Shown here piece after piece: positions 17,492 through 26,125 of a stretch of DNA of 64,000 bases (position 1 is the first letter of the stretch; every line of letters begins with the position of its first letter). Origin of the DNA: Pseudomonas sp. WN033 (GTDB lineage: Bacteria; Pseudomonadota; Gammaproteobacteria; Pseudomonadales; Pseudomonadaceae). The notes under the pieces are model-generated. The model saw only the letters and a list, made by a program, of their open reading frames with translations. It searched no databases and was not told where the DNA came from. The DNA lies in assembly GCA_002287035.1 (NCBI GenBank), contig NSKG01000002.1, forward strand, positions 124,001 through 188,000, given 5' to 3'. A program made the position numbers and the translations under genes.

Positions 17492-18493
17492 ATGGAAGCC
17501 CGTAATCTGCAGCCTATGGCTGTGCCTTACCGTGCCCTGCGTTTGGTCAACACCAAGAACATGGAGTGCGCGGAATGGCTGAACATTCGCAAGCGAGGCA
17601 TTGGCGGCTCTGATGCTGCGGCCGCCATTGGCCTGAACCCCTACAAATCACAACTGGAACTCTGGATGGAGAAAACCGGGCGAGACAAGGAAATCCCCAA
17701 GCCCGATCCAAACGATGACAGCACCCCGATATTCTGGGGCACGGTCCTGGAGCCTATCGTAGCAGTGCAATACGCCAAGAAGACCGGCAACAAGGTGCGC
17801 CGGATCAATGCCGTACTACAGCACCCCGACCCCAACCTGCACTGGATGATGGCCAACCTTGACCGTGAGGTGATGGGTAATCCAGAGGTACAGATCCTGG
17901 AGTGCAAGACAGCGGGGATCAACGGTGCCCGACTCTGGAAGGAGGGTGTTCCCGAATACGTGCAGGTCCAGGTGCTTCACCAGCTGGCAGTCACCGGCAA
18001 GCAGGCCGCCGATGTAGCCGTTCTGATCGCAGGTCAGCAGCTGGAAGTATTCAGGATCGAGCGAGACGAAGCCATGATTGCTCGGCTGATCGAGCTGGAA
18101 CGGCAATTCTGGCATTACGTTGAAACCGATACACCCCCACCAGCAGATGGCTCCGCTTCAGCGGACCTGGCCCTTCGTTGCTTATTCCCCCGCGACGATG
18201 GCGAAGTTTTAGATCTGACGGAGAACCCGGAGCTTAATCAGGCCTATGAGGAACTGAAGCAGATCCGCCACGAAATTGCTGAGCAGGAAAAGCGGGAATC
18301 CAGCCTGAAGCAACAACTGCAGCAGGCCATGGGGGAGGCCTCCAAGGCCGTCTTTGCCGACGGCTCGATTACCTGGCGCAAAGCCAAGGACAGCCTGAGC
18401 TTTAACACCGCAGCCTTGCTCAAGGATCTGCCCCACCTGCAGGAAAAGTATCAGACGCTGCGCAAAGGTAGTAGACGCTTCCTGATCAATTAA
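17492..18493 (+). CDS. YqaJ-family viral recombinase / lambda-type exonuclease
   Basis: About 333 residues with a PD-(D/E)xK nuclease core: EWLNIRKRGIGGSDAAAAIG and LNPY near residues 28-50, a Trp-rich WGTVLEPIVA segment with Glu, and the catalytic ILECKTAG near residue 133. The C-terminus is a coiled coil (NQAYEELKQIRHEIAEQEKR) then a short terminal domain. YqaJ enzymes are 5'-3' exonucleases that work with an annealing protein in recombination of phages and plasmids. No RecT/Bet gene is next to it; the cysteine-cluster protein downstream or the DUF932 protein may serve as partner (inference). Confidence 0.9.
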   Translation: MEARNLQPMAVPYRALRLVNTKNMECAEWLNIRKRGIGGSDAAAAIGLNPYKSQLELWMEKTGRDKEIPKPDPNDDSTPIFWGTVLEPIVAVQYAKKTGNKVRRINAVLQHPDPNLHWMMANLDREVMGNPEVQILECKTAGINGARLWKEGVPEYVQVQVLHQLAVTGKQAADVAVLIAGQQLEVFRIERDEAMIARLIELERQFWHYVETDTPPPADGSASADLALRCLFPRDDGEVLDLTENPELNQAYEELKQIRHEIAEQEKRESSLKQQLQQAMGEASKAVFADGSITWRKAKDSLSFNTAALLKDLPHLQEKYQTLRKGSRRFLIN

Positions 18494-18513
18494 CCATCAC
18501 ACCACAACACAAC

Positions 18514-18552
18514 CATAAGCCCCCGACTGCACCAGGCAGCTGGGGGCTTATG
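18514..18552 (+). terminator. Hairpin in the leader of the cysteine-cluster gene
   Basis: Arms CATAAGCCCCC (18514-18524) and GGGGGCTTATG (18542-18552), with further inner pairing (CTGC/GCAG). As with the 16411 hairpin, it has CATA/TATG at its base, no T run, and lies just before a ribosome-binding site. Confidence 0.6.
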
Positions 18553-18570
18553 CGTTTATGGGAGAAAAAA

Positions 18571-19524
18571 ATGCTCAAAGGTCTAGCAATCACGCCGCCG
18601 GTTGCCGGGCGGATCTCTATCGGTCGAGTCACTGAAAGGAACGGCAAGCGGTTACCGGAAAAGGACGACCAGTTCACCATCACCAGCCAGATTCAGCACC
18701 GCCAAGAATGGTTGCTGCATCCGCTGAACCAGACACTAAGAGAAGCAAATCCTGAGGAAAAGCTCCGGCGCATCCCCATCCGCCTGATGTTCAATGACCC
18801 TGTACTCAACTTCCGCGCTGACTACAGCTTGTTTGACCGCAGTACCGGCCGGCCGATGTGCATAGGCGACGGCGAAAGCTGTAAGCGCATCACCAATGAG
18901 GGAATCCAGACTCTACCCTGCCCCGGAGCAGACACCTGCCCACTGGCACAGCATTCCGGCTGCAAGCCCTACGGACGCCTCACAGTACAGATTGATGATG
19001 GTGAGAATACCGACAGTTTCATCTTCCGTACCACCGGCTTCAACAGCATCCGCACCCTGTATGCACGCCTGCATTACTTCAGCGCCCTATCCAACAACAA
19101 ACTAGCCTGCCTGGCGCTGGAGCTGCGCTTGAGAGGCAAGTCCACTCGGATGAGCCACGGTACCGCCATTTTCTACGCGGATATCACTCTGCGCAGCAAT
19201 ATGGCCATGGAAGAAGCCCTCGCTGCGGCCAGCACTCTACACCAGCAACGAGTCGCCGCAGGCTACAACCAGGAGGCCCTGGACGCGGCTGCACGTCACG
19301 GGCTGAACAACGGAGTCTTCGAGGAGGATGAAGATGATGTGGCCACGTTGGTAGAGGAGTTCTACCCCGAGCCACCGCCCGGTACAGAAGCATCCCCCGC
19401 AACTCAAGAAGAACACCAGGCCCAACCTACCAACAATTTGGCAGACAAGTTGGAGCAAAAGGCACGATCCCAGACGACAAGGAAGTACTCTGCAGCCGAC
19501 AACAACCGCCCCACCAGGCATTAG
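18571..19524 (+). CDS. Cysteine-cluster protein of plasmid/ICE recombination module
   Basis: Start at ATG 18571, with GGAG and a 6-base gap; an ATG at 18550 lies in the foot of the hairpin. The product is about 317 residues beginning MLKGLAITPPVAGRISIGRV. The middle holds a cysteine cluster (GDGESCKR, then CPGADTCPLAQHSGCKPYGR, residues about 105-137) suited to zinc or an iron-sulphur cluster. Genes of this type are often labelled hydrolase or metal-binding protein and travel with YqaJ, DUF932 and RadC. The N-terminus resembles Gp3-like recombination directionality factors, so a single-strand-annealing or directionality role is possible but unproven. The C-terminal 90 residues are acidic and low in complexity. 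Confidence 0.75.
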   Translation: MLKGLAITPPVAGRISIGRVTERNGKRLPEKDDQFTITSQIQHRQEWLLHPLNQTLREANPEEKLRRIPIRLMFNDPVLNFRADYSLFDRSTGRPMCIGDGESCKRITNEGIQTLPCPGADTCPLAQHSGCKPYGRLTVQIDDGENTDSFIFRTTGFNSIRTLYARLHYFSALSNNKLACLALELRLRGKSTRMSHGTAIFYADITLRSNMAMEEALAAASTLHQQRVAAGYNQEALDAAARHGLNNGVFEEDEDDVATLVEEFYPEPPPGTEASPATQEEHQAQPTNNLADKLEQKARSQTTRKYSAADNNRPTRH

Positions 19525-19541
19525 CCACACCCCATCAATAC

Positions 19542-19565
19542 AGCCGCCGCCCAGGCGGCTTTTTT
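19542..19565 (+). terminator. Rho-independent terminator
   Basis: AGCCGCC-GCCCA-GGCGGCT hairpin (19542-19560) followed by TTTTT. It is 17 bp past the stop of the cysteine-cluster gene and just ahead of the radC-like ribosome-binding site. Confidence 0.85.
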
Positions 19566-19583
19566 ACATCTGGAGAAAAGACC

Positions 19584-20084
19584 ATGAAATTCCACAAGCT
19601 GAAAGCCGGTAGCGAGCCCGGCACTTACATCGTGGCCAGCCCGGAGGTCACGGAAGAAGACATCATGACCATGGCCAAGCAACTGTCACGCAAGCGCCTG
19701 AGCCGTGGCCGGACCATATCCAGTGCCATTGAAGTAAAAGACCATCTGCGCAACCTGATGCACGAATACGAAAGCGAGGTATTCGGACTTTTGCTGCTGG
19801 ATACCAAGCACCGTATCCTGGCCTTCCGTGAGCTCTTCTACGGCACGATAGACTCGGCCTCTGTCTACCCCCGCGAAGTGGTCAAAGAAGCCCTGAAACA
19901 CAACGCAGCGGCCGTTATCCTGGTACACAATCACCCTTCCGGCGACTCAACCCCGAGCGAGGCCGATAAACTGCTGACAAAGCGCCTCAAGGAGTCCTTG
20001 GCATTGGTTGATGTACGGGTGCTGGATCACATCATTGTCGGCACGGAGAGCTGTACGTCTTTGGTGGAATGTGGATGGCTGTGA
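19584..20084 (+). CDS. radC: RadC-family JAB-domain protein
   Basis: About 166 residues, a short form without the N-terminal helix-hairpin-helix region of chromosomal RadC. It keeps the JAMM motif: VILVHNHPSGDSTPSEAD with HxH, Ser and Asp, and an upstream Glu in the VFGLLLLDTKHRIL strand region. RadC copies of this size are typical of mobile elements. The JAB fold suggests a metal-dependent hydrolase, but its role in DNA metabolism is unsettled. It is the last gene of the recombination module and is closed by a strong terminator. Confidence 0.88.
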   Translation: MKFHKLKAGSEPGTYIVASPEVTEEDIMTMAKQLSRKRLSRGRTISSAIEVKDHLRNLMHEYESEVFGLLLLDTKHRILAFRELFYGTIDSASVYPREVVKEALKHNAAAVILVHNHPSGDSTPSEADKLLTKRLKESLALVDVRVLDHIIVGTESCTSLVECGWL

Positions 20085-20090
20085 ACGAAG

Positions 20091-20131
20091 GGCACCTGGC
20101 AGCATTAGCTGCTAGGTGTCTTTTATTTTTT
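20091..20131 (+). terminator. Rho-independent terminator of radC-like gene
   Basis: A 13-bp near-perfect stem GGCACCTGGCAGC / GCTGCTAGGTGTC with ATTA loop, then TTTTATTTTTTT. It marks the end of the element's left module, directly before the ISPpu12-like remnant. Confidence 0.9.
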
Positions 20132-20219
20132 TGGGTAAGCGGATTAAATGGTTGATCTTACCTTTGCATGAGAGTGAGACAGACCGGCATCTCATCGGAT
20201 TATCTGGTTGATGCTTCAC

Positions 20220-20627
20220 CTACTGCTGGTGCATGTTTCCTTCGCTAATTCCAGCAAGAACCCCACACGCCTCAACTTCCCGGTCATCGTTGCAACTCGC
20301 TCTCAGTGAAACGAGTTGTTTCTCAAGCGCTTGCAGAGCGGTTATCTGCGACCGCACATGAGAGATGTGATCATCGAGCAAGGCGTTGACGGCGGTACAA
20401 GGCTGATGAGGGTCGTCCTGATAGCTCTGTAGTTCGTGAATCTCAGCCAGTGACAGGCCCAGGATTCTGCAGCGACGGATGAAGGCCAGCCCCTCACCAT
20501 GCTTCTCGGTATAGACACGGTAACCGTTGTCCTGCCGATCAGGCGGCGGCAACAAGCCCTGCTGTTCATAGAAGCGGATCGTCTGTGTTTCGACCCCTGC
20601 CAACTGCGCCAACTGACCAATGCGCAT
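20220..20627 (-). CDS. MerR-family metal regulator (CadR/PbrR type)
   Basis: Start at ATG 20627 (MRIGQLAQLAGVETQTIRFY); an upstream start adds five residues. About 136 residues. N-terminal MerR DNA-binding domain with YEQQGLLPPPDR, a dimerisation helix, and metal-type cysteines: one in QPCTAVN after helix 5, one in RASCNDD and one in EACGVL. This is the CadR/PbrR pattern for Cd(II)/Pb(II), but the His-rich CadR tail is reduced to MHQQ. It is divergent from the CDF-like transporter, and the 95-bp gap should hold a shared MerR promoter. It is part of the ISPpu12-like element. Confidence 0.88.
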   Translation of the reverse strand: MRIGQLAQLAGVETQTIRFYEQQGLLPPPDRQDNGYRVYTEKHGEGLAFIRRCRILGLSLAEIHELQSYQDDPHQPCTAVNALLDDHISHVRSQITALQALEKQLVSLRASCNDDREVEACGVLAGISEGNMHQQ

Positions 20628-20722
20628 CAGCCTCCTCCCCAACGGATTCTTTACTCTATTGACCTTATAGTAGCTTTATAGTTTTAAATGGTACCACAAC
20701 ATTGTTCAAGTGGAGTCGTATC

Positions 20723-21619
20723 ATGAGCAAATCCTGTGGTGGCGCCTGTGGCGGTGATGCAACGTCCGCAGCGGATACCGATATACAGGCCTCCTCCGAG
20801 GCGCCAGGGAGATGGGTCAGTGTTTATGCCGTGCCGAAGATGGACTGTCCATCAGAAGAACGAATGATTCGCCTAGCCCTGAACGGCTTTGAGGAGATTC
20901 GGGCGCTGTCCTTCGACTTGTCGAACCGCCGGCTGAAGGTCGTGCATGACGGCGAGGTCGAGCCCGTCACCTCGAAACTGAAGACCTTGGGGCTAGGCGC
21001 CTCGCTTCAGGAAACCGTCGCTGCAAATCCGGAGACCATCAAGGCCGCCGAGTTTTCGGCAGCTTCTGCTAAGCAAGAATCCGGGACCCTGCGCTGGTTG
21101 CTCGGCATCAATGCACTTCTGTTCGTGGTGGAAATGACTGCCGGTCTGATCGCCCAGTCCACCGGCCTGATTGGAGAATCCCTGGACAATTTTGCCGATG
21201 CGGCGGTGTACGGGCTTGCCCTTTATGCGGTTGGACATAGCGTGAAAATGCAGGTACGTGCCGCGCATCTTGCTGGTGTACTGCAACTGATCTTGGCTGT
21301 GGGCGTGCTCGTAGAGGTGGTGAGACGCTTTGTATTCGGTAGTGAGCCTGAATCGCTGGTGATGATGGCTATCGCATTCGTCGCATTGATTGCCAATACC
21401 AGTTGTCTGCTGCTCATATCCAAACATCGGGAAGGCGGGGCGCACATGAAGGCAAGCTGGATATTCTCGGCCAACGACGTGGTGATCAACCTGGGGGTCA
21501 TCACCGCCGGCGCCCTGGTCGCGTGGACCGGTTCCAATTATCCGGATCTGATTATCGGCACCATCGCGGGGGGCATTGTACTTAACGGTGCCAGACGCAT
21601 TTTGGCGTTGAAGGGTTAA
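20723..21619 (+). CDS. CDF-like heavy-metal cation transporter
   Basis: Start at ATG 20723 behind GGAG. About 298 residues. The N-terminus is Cys-rich (MSKSCGGACGGD) and is followed by a heavy-metal-associated-like domain with MDCPSEER. The membrane part then has six hydrophobic segments from about residue 125, with ESLDNFADAAVYGLALYAVG, the CDF signature carrying metal-site Asp residues, and FSANDVVINLGV as the second site. It should export divalent cations such as Cd, Zn or Pb in exchange for protons. The gene sits between cadR-like merR and lspA in the ISPpu12-like cassette. Confidence 0.88.
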   Translation: MSKSCGGACGGDATSAADTDIQASSEAPGRWVSVYAVPKMDCPSEERMIRLALNGFEEIRALSFDLSNRRLKVVHDGEVEPVTSKLKTLGLGASLQETVAANPETIKAAEFSAASAKQESGTLRWLLGINALLFVVEMTAGLIAQSTGLIGESLDNFADAAVYGLALYAVGHSVKMQVRAAHLAGVLQLILAVGVLVEVVRRFVFGSEPESLVMMAIAFVALIANTSCLLLISKHREGGAHMKASWIFSANDVVINLGVITAGALVAWTGSNYPDLIIGTIAGGIVLNGARRILALKG

Positions 21620-21622
21620 ATA

Positions 21623-22135
21623 ATGCTCATTATTGGCAAAAAGCTCTCGCCGTATGCCCTATTGTCCATATCGGGCCTGCTGGCAGCGTCTGATCAGGCT
21701 GTAAAGTGGCTGGTGCAGCAATCAATGGCCTATGGCGAGTATGTTTCGGTGACCCCGTTCTTTAACTGGGTGCACCTATGGAACACCGGTGCCGCATTCA
21801 GTCTTTTTGCGAATGGTGGATGCTGGCAGCGCTACTTTTTTATCGGAATCGCGGTAGTGGTCTCGATTTTTCTGATCAAGCTGATCCTTGAAAATCGTCA
21901 TAAAGGAGAAGCCATCGCTTACAGTCTTATCCTCGGTGGCGCCATGGGCAACCTGATTGACCGGGTCTTTCGCGGCTATGTTGTGGATTCCTTTGATTTC
22001 TATTGGCGAGACTGGCATTGGCCGGCCTTCAACCTGGCTGATATTGCAATTGTCCTCGGTGCCTTACTTTTCGTTTCCAGCAGCTTGTTGGGTAAAAAAG
22101 CAAACACCAATGCCGAGCCGGATGGATCTGACTGA
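21623..22135 (+). CDS. lspA: Lipoprotein signal peptidase (signal peptidase II), element-borne
   Basis: A 170-residue inner-membrane aspartyl protease with four transmembrane segments. Diagnostic motifs are present: SDQAVKW, NTGAAFS, the first catalytic Asp in GNLIDRVFRGYVVDSFDFYW and the second in FNLADIAI. It removes signal peptides from prolipoproteins. It begins 3 bp after the transporter stop, so the two are cotranscribed. This is an accessory copy; lspA genes accompany metal-resistance cassettes such as pbr operons and ISPpu12, and the reason for the association is not settled. Confidence 0.93.
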   Translation: MLIIGKKLSPYALLSISGLLAASDQAVKWLVQQSMAYGEYVSVTPFFNWVHLWNTGAAFSLFANGGCWQRYFFIGIAVVVSIFLIKLILENRHKGEAIAYSLILGGAMGNLIDRVFRGYVVDSFDFYWRDWHWPAFNLADIAIVLGALLFVSSSLLGKKANTNAEPDGSD

Positions 22136-22156
22136 CACCTACGCCTATACAACACC

Positions 22157-22627
22157 ATGACCGAACTTCCCGACAACATCCTTCACCTGCCGCAATACCA
22201 AGTACTGGGCTGCAAATCAACCGACGACGAAATGCACTTCCAGGTGGACGTGCCCGATCCCATCGCCTGCGAGGAATGCGGCGTGCAGGGTGAGTTCGTA
22301 CGGTTCGGCAAGCGTGACGTTCCCTATCGTGATCTGCCCATCCACGGCAAGCGGGTCACTCTCTGGGTGGTCCGCCGCCGATACACCTGCCGGGCCTGCA
22401 AGACAACATTCATGCCCCAGCTACCGGAGATGGTGGACGGATTCCGTATGACACTGCGGCTGCATGAGTACGTGGAGAAGGAATCCTTCAACCACCCCTA
22501 CACCTTTGTGGCGGCACAGACCGGCCTGGACGAGAAGACGGTGCGCGACATCTTCAACGCCCGCAGCTCGCGAATGAGCTCTGTTGCGGCGCGGGAAAGC
22601 TGTCGTTCCGGCAAGCTCATCACATAA
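22157..22627 (+). pseudogene. ISL3-family transposase, N-terminal fragment
   Basis: The first about 135 residues match an ISL3 transposase N-terminus, including a zinc-finger pair (CEECGVQGEF, CRACKTTF) and the helix FNHPYTFVAAQTGLDEKTVR. After FNAR (about 22562) the frame runs into antisense LysR sequence and stops. The DDE catalytic domain is absent, so this is non-functional. Confidence 0.88.
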
Positions 22628-23430
22628 AGCGTGCCGCCATGCCCCTCAGGAATCCAATCTTGCAGTAACTCGACCACATCACCGCTTTTTAACTCCGAAG
22701 CAACCATATACTCAGGCAATACCGCCACCCCAAGACCACATCGCATACCTTCGTGCAAAACAGAAGCGCTTGGGGACTGCAAACGCGGTTTAACACGAAC
22801 CGCTGCAAGCTCACTGCCGCGCTTCAGCTTGATCTCAGCGGCCGACTGCCCAGAAGCAAGGCACAGAATCGGAACTCTCTGCAAAGCCTCTGGCACGGAG
22901 ATATTGGGTAGCGAAGCGACCAATTCCGCAGTTGCGTAAAGCCCCCACCGGACGCCGCAAACTTCCCGCGCCACCACGTCGAGCGGCGGTACTGTTGCTA
23001 CCCGAACAGCCACATCCACTTGTGATGCCACCAAGTCGTAGACACGGTTAGATATCAAGAGGTTTAACGCTACGTCTGGGTTCCTCTGTTGGAAGTCAAA
23101 TAGTCGAGGCAACAGGAAGTACTGTCCGAGTGCAGGGGGTATGCTAAGCCTCACATGGCCGCGGACTTGTTTCCCGAGGCTGTCGACAACAGCCCTCGCA
23201 GATTCCATTTCCTCCAACATGCGTAGAGCGTGCTCGTAGATCACCCGCCCTTGCTCTGTTACTTCGAATTGTCGCGTCGTCCGCTGCACCAGTGTGGCTC
23301 CCAGTGCTTTCTCCAACGATTTGAGCTCTTTGCTGACATTTGAGCGCGTGCACCCCTTTCGCCGAGCCGCCTCACTCAAGCTACCGGCATTGAGTATGTC
23401 GACGAAAGAACGCATCAGGTTTAAATCCAT
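22498..23430 (-). CDS. LysR-family transcriptional regulator, 3' end rebuilt from IS sequence
   Basis: Start at ATG 23430 (MDLNLMRSFVDILNAGSLSE); the longer frame to 23637 is not supported. About 310 residues. The N-terminal winged helix-turn-helix (AARRKGCTRSNVSKELKSLE) and an effector domain with SIPPALGQYFLLPRL are intact. The natural C-terminus appears to end near TELIRELRAL. The last about 20 residues are encoded by the minus strand of the truncated ISL3 transposase, because the junction removed the original stop codon. It diverges from the acyl-CoA ligase gene across 359 bp and probably regulates it. Confidence 0.85.
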   Translation of the reverse strand: MDLNLMRSFVDILNAGSLSEAARRKGCTRSNVSKELKSLEKALGATLVQRTTRQFEVTEQGRVIYEHALRMLEEMESARAVVDSLGKQVRGHVRLSIPPALGQYFLLPRLFDFQQRNPDVALNLLISNRVYDLVASQVDVAVRVATVPPLDVVAREVCGVRWGLYATAELVASLPNISVPEALQRVPILCLASGQSAAEIKLKRGSELAAVRVKPRLQSPSASVLHEGMRCGLGVAVLPEYMVASELKSGDVVELLQDWIPEGHGGTLYVMSLPERQLSRAATELIRELRALKMSRTVFSSRPVCAATKV

Positions 23431-23789
23431 TGTCAACTCTCCGGAACCATACCGTCTATTAATCGCAATCTTGTTGAACTGAAGTGCCACAAATACAGTG
23501 CTACACGGTGCCGCGCTTAGGGTCAACAAATGCTTCCAACAAAAGAGTACTGCGCTGCTCATCACGCTGGCTTGTACGAACAGCGACATTGAAGGGGCAG
23601 ATTTGCGCTGATGACTGCGGTGTGTTCTGGCAAGCAAGCCAATAAAACCCTTGGTCCTCCAGCTACGAGAGTAGCGATACGCAGCAGGTCACAAAAACTC
23701 TTACGCGTAACACCCACCAGAACCTGCGAAGCGGCACACGAACAGCGCGCTCGCAGCAATCTCATAGCCACTACAAAGGACGCAAAACC

Positions 23790-25286
23790 ATGAAAGGTGC
23801 CACGTTACGCTTTGGAAACGATGTTTCTACGGTAGAGGAGCAAAATGAACGAGGGAGTCGATTGGCAAATGGTCTCCGCGCTCTGGGGCTAGCAGAAGGC
23901 GACGCGGTGGCAGTGCTAATGAAAAATGGCATGCAATACGTCGATGTCATCCGAGCTTGCCGCATTGCAGGAATCTACTACGTGCCAATCAACTGGCATT
24001 TCATGGCCCCTGAGATCAGCACCATCTTGCAAGAGAGCAAGGCAAAGGCGCTGATCGGACATGGCGAGCTGCTCGACGCAGTAGGCAGTGATCTCCCCAC
24101 CTCTATCGCTCTGCTCTCAGTTGGACCCTCAATAATTTCGGGCGCACGTGACTACGAAAGCTGGCTTGTTCGACAAGAACTCTACCTGGGGCCAAAAGTT
24201 TCCCCACGCGCTCACATGGCGTTCACCTCCGGCACATCCGGACGCCCCAAAGGAGTTCTTCGCCAACCAGTTCCGTTAGTGCAGGTGGAGGCTCAGCAAC
24301 AAAAAATGGCGGAAGTTGTACGATTGACATTAGGTATCGAGCCTGGTGCCCGTGTACTTATACCTGCCCCGCTTTACCACAGCGCCGTCAGCATTTTGAT
24401 GCAGCAAACGCTGTTAATCGCGGAGTCCGTAGTGCTCATGGAGCGCTTTGATGCAGAAGCCGTATTGCGGGCCATCGAGCAGTACCGCATCACTACGGTT
24501 TATCTTGTGCCGATCATGTACGTGCGCCTTCTGAAGCTGCCTGATCAGCTGCGAGACAAATACGACCTCTCGTCACTCAAGTTTGTCGCGTCGACAGGTG
24601 CGCCATGCGCACCCGCCGTAAAGCAGGCCATGATCCAATGGTTCGGGCCGGTGATTAACGAAACCTATGCGTCCAGTGAGGCAGGGATGGTCACCACCAT
24701 CGACTCGTTCCAGGCGACCCTCAAGCCCGGCAGCGCAGGACTACCAGTAGGAGACGCTATCGTGCGCATCTACAATGCTTACGGAACGCCTGCAGCACCG
24801 AGAGAAATTGGAAAAATTTACGTTCGCCAACCAACCTACCCTGATTTCACCTACTTGAATAACGCTACCGGTAGAGCAGAGATCGAACGTGATGGCCTTA
24901 TCACTCTAGGGGATGTGGGTTATATGGATGAAGAAGGCTATCTGTTTGTCTGCGATAGAGAGTCGGACATGGTGATATCCGGAGGAGTAAACATATACCC
25001 TGCGGAAATCGAGCACCGCATGATGGCATTCCCGGGCGTCGCAGACTGCGCCGTATTTGGCATCCCCGATGATGAATTCGGAGAGCGCTTACACTCTATC
25101 GTTGAAGAGTTGCCCGGGCAGCCGTTGGACGTCACGAAGCTGTCTGAATGGCTGCGTGACGGACTCGCTTCATACAAGGTGCCGAGAACCATTGAGGTAG
25201 GCGCGTTGCCACGCGATGACAACGGTAAAATCGCGAAGCGCAAGCTGCGAGATCAGCATTGGCAGGGCCAGTCACGCCGCATCTGA
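23790..25286 (+). CDS. AMP-forming acyl-CoA synthetase/ligase
   Basis: About 498 residues from ATG 23790 behind AAAGGA. It is a class I adenylate-forming enzyme: P-loop-like FTSGTSGRPKGVLR near residue 145, ETYASSEAGM near 290, GDVGYMDEEGYLFVCDR near 375, the hinge with SGGVNIYPAEIE and the C-terminal Lys in DNGKIAKRKL. It joins a carboxylic acid to CoA through an acyl-adenylate. The substrate may be a medium-chain, cyclic or aromatic acid. It is divergent from a LysR gene and is the first enzyme of the catabolic island; no copy of the TetR palindrome was found in front of it. Confidence 0.9.
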   Translation: MKGATLRFGNDVSTVEEQNERGSRLANGLRALGLAEGDAVAVLMKNGMQYVDVIRACRIAGIYYVPINWHFMAPEISTILQESKAKALIGHGELLDAVGSDLPTSIALLSVGPSIISGARDYESWLVRQELYLGPKVSPRAHMAFTSGTSGRPKGVLRQPVPLVQVEAQQQKMAEVVRLTLGIEPGARVLIPAPLYHSAVSILMQQTLLIAESVVLMERFDAEAVLRAIEQYRITTVYLVPIMYVRLLKLPDQLRDKYDLSSLKFVASTGAPCAPAVKQAMIQWFGPVINETYASSEAGMVTTIDSFQATLKPGSAGLPVGDAIVRIYNAYGTPAAPREIGKIYVRQPTYPDFTYLNNATGRAEIERDGLITLGDVGYMDEEGYLFVCDRESDMVISGGVNIYPAEIEHRMMAFPGVADCAVFGIPDDEFGERLHSIVEELPGQPLDVTKLSEWLRDGLASYKVPRTIEVGALPRDDNGKIAKRKLRDQHWQGQSRRI

Positions 25287-25450
25287 AGCCGCACTTCTAG
25301 TCCAGACACGAAAATTCAAAGATGCCGTCGTTGCTACCTATCCCACTACCGCGTTACGTGTGAATTAAGCAGGAAGGATAAAAGAAGCGCTCGTAAATTG
25401 CAGACTGGTAGCACTTGTGTGCCGTCAAAGCGCCAAGTTGAATTCACCTC

Positions 25451-25488
25451 TGTAGCTCAGGCTAATTGATTACCAAGCCTGAGCTACA
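25451..25488. terminator. Bidirectional terminator hairpin between convergent genes
   Basis: Perfect 13-bp arms TGTAGCTCAGGCT / AGCCTGAGCTACA with a 12-base loop. No T run. It lies between the ligase and the SRPBCC gene. Confidence 0.65.
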
Positions 25489-25496
25489 GCAGGACA

Positions 25497-26015
25497 CTAC
25501 TGCCCTGTCGATCTCCGCGCGGCCATCACCAGCCCATCCAGCCAATCTTGGTGGCCGTTGATCATCGGGTTCGGCTTGGTACTAGCCAGCTCCCGTGCAG
25601 GTACCCCTTTCTGGGTTTCTTGAGTCAACACTCGAACTCGCCCGCCCGGAAGATCTTCCACCAACCATGCATGGTGGACGTCCAAGCGATCCTCTGCGCC
25701 TTCAGTGCCAGCCCAACCATGCCAAGCAATGCGTCCAGGGAGACCGTCAACTGGAGGCTGGAACTCATTGCAACGAGCTTCGACCGGGAAACCGAATGTC
25801 TCGAAGTAGAACCTTACGGCATTTGTTAAGCCAGGCCCTGCGCCGTCGTAAAAGCGCACATTTGCCGAATTTGCGTAGTAGCTTGGCCATTGCTCTGGAT
25901 TAGCTAGCAGCGGCCAGACTTGAGCAGCAGTAAGCCCCGCAACAATGACCTCGTTAGAGGCGAAATTTTCTGTAAAACCAGGTTCGAAACCCTCTGGCCA
26001 ATGGATGTGGTTCAT
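25497..26015 (-). CDS. SRPBCC-domain (START/AHSA1-like) protein
   Basis: Start at ATG 26015 behind GAGGAC; the frame to 26105 overlaps the divergent LysR promoter. About 172 residues of the SRPBCC helix-grip fold: EVIVAGLTAAQVWPLLANPEQWPSYYAN at the front, VRFYFETFGFPVEARCNEF strands, AWHGW and a C-terminal helix. Members bind hydrophobic ligands or act as cyclases, hydratases or ligand carriers. It is divergent from a LysR gene whose start lies 110 bp away, which may control it. The ligand is unknown. Confidence 0.75.
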   Translation of the reverse strand: MNHIHWPEGFEPGFTENFASNEVIVAGLTAAQVWPLLANPEQWPSYYANSANVRFYDGAGPGLTNAVRFYFETFGFPVEARCNEFQPPVDGLPGRIAWHGWAGTEGAEDRLDVHHAWLVEDLPGGRVRVLTQETQKGVPARELASTKPNPMINGHQDWLDGLVMAARRSTGQ

Positions 26016-26125
26016 CTTGCTGTCCTCGTGGATAGTGACCGGCGCACAAGCACGCCTTTGACTGAGTGATGGTGACCTACCACAATCCATAAGACCAATC
26101 GCCATTTTAAAGGTTAGCCATCAGA

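Larger units (their letters stand above)
20133..22562. mobile_element. ISPpu12-like ISL3 element, truncated at its transposase end
   Basis: The gene set MerR regulator, CDF-like transporter, lspA and ISL3 transposase in this order is the known cargo layout of ISPpu12. GGGTAAGCGGATTAAATGG at 20133 onward fits an ISL3-type terminal inverted repeat. The transposase breaks off around 22562, where the LysR gene sequence begins, so the right end is lost and the element cannot move on its own. Confidence 0.75.
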
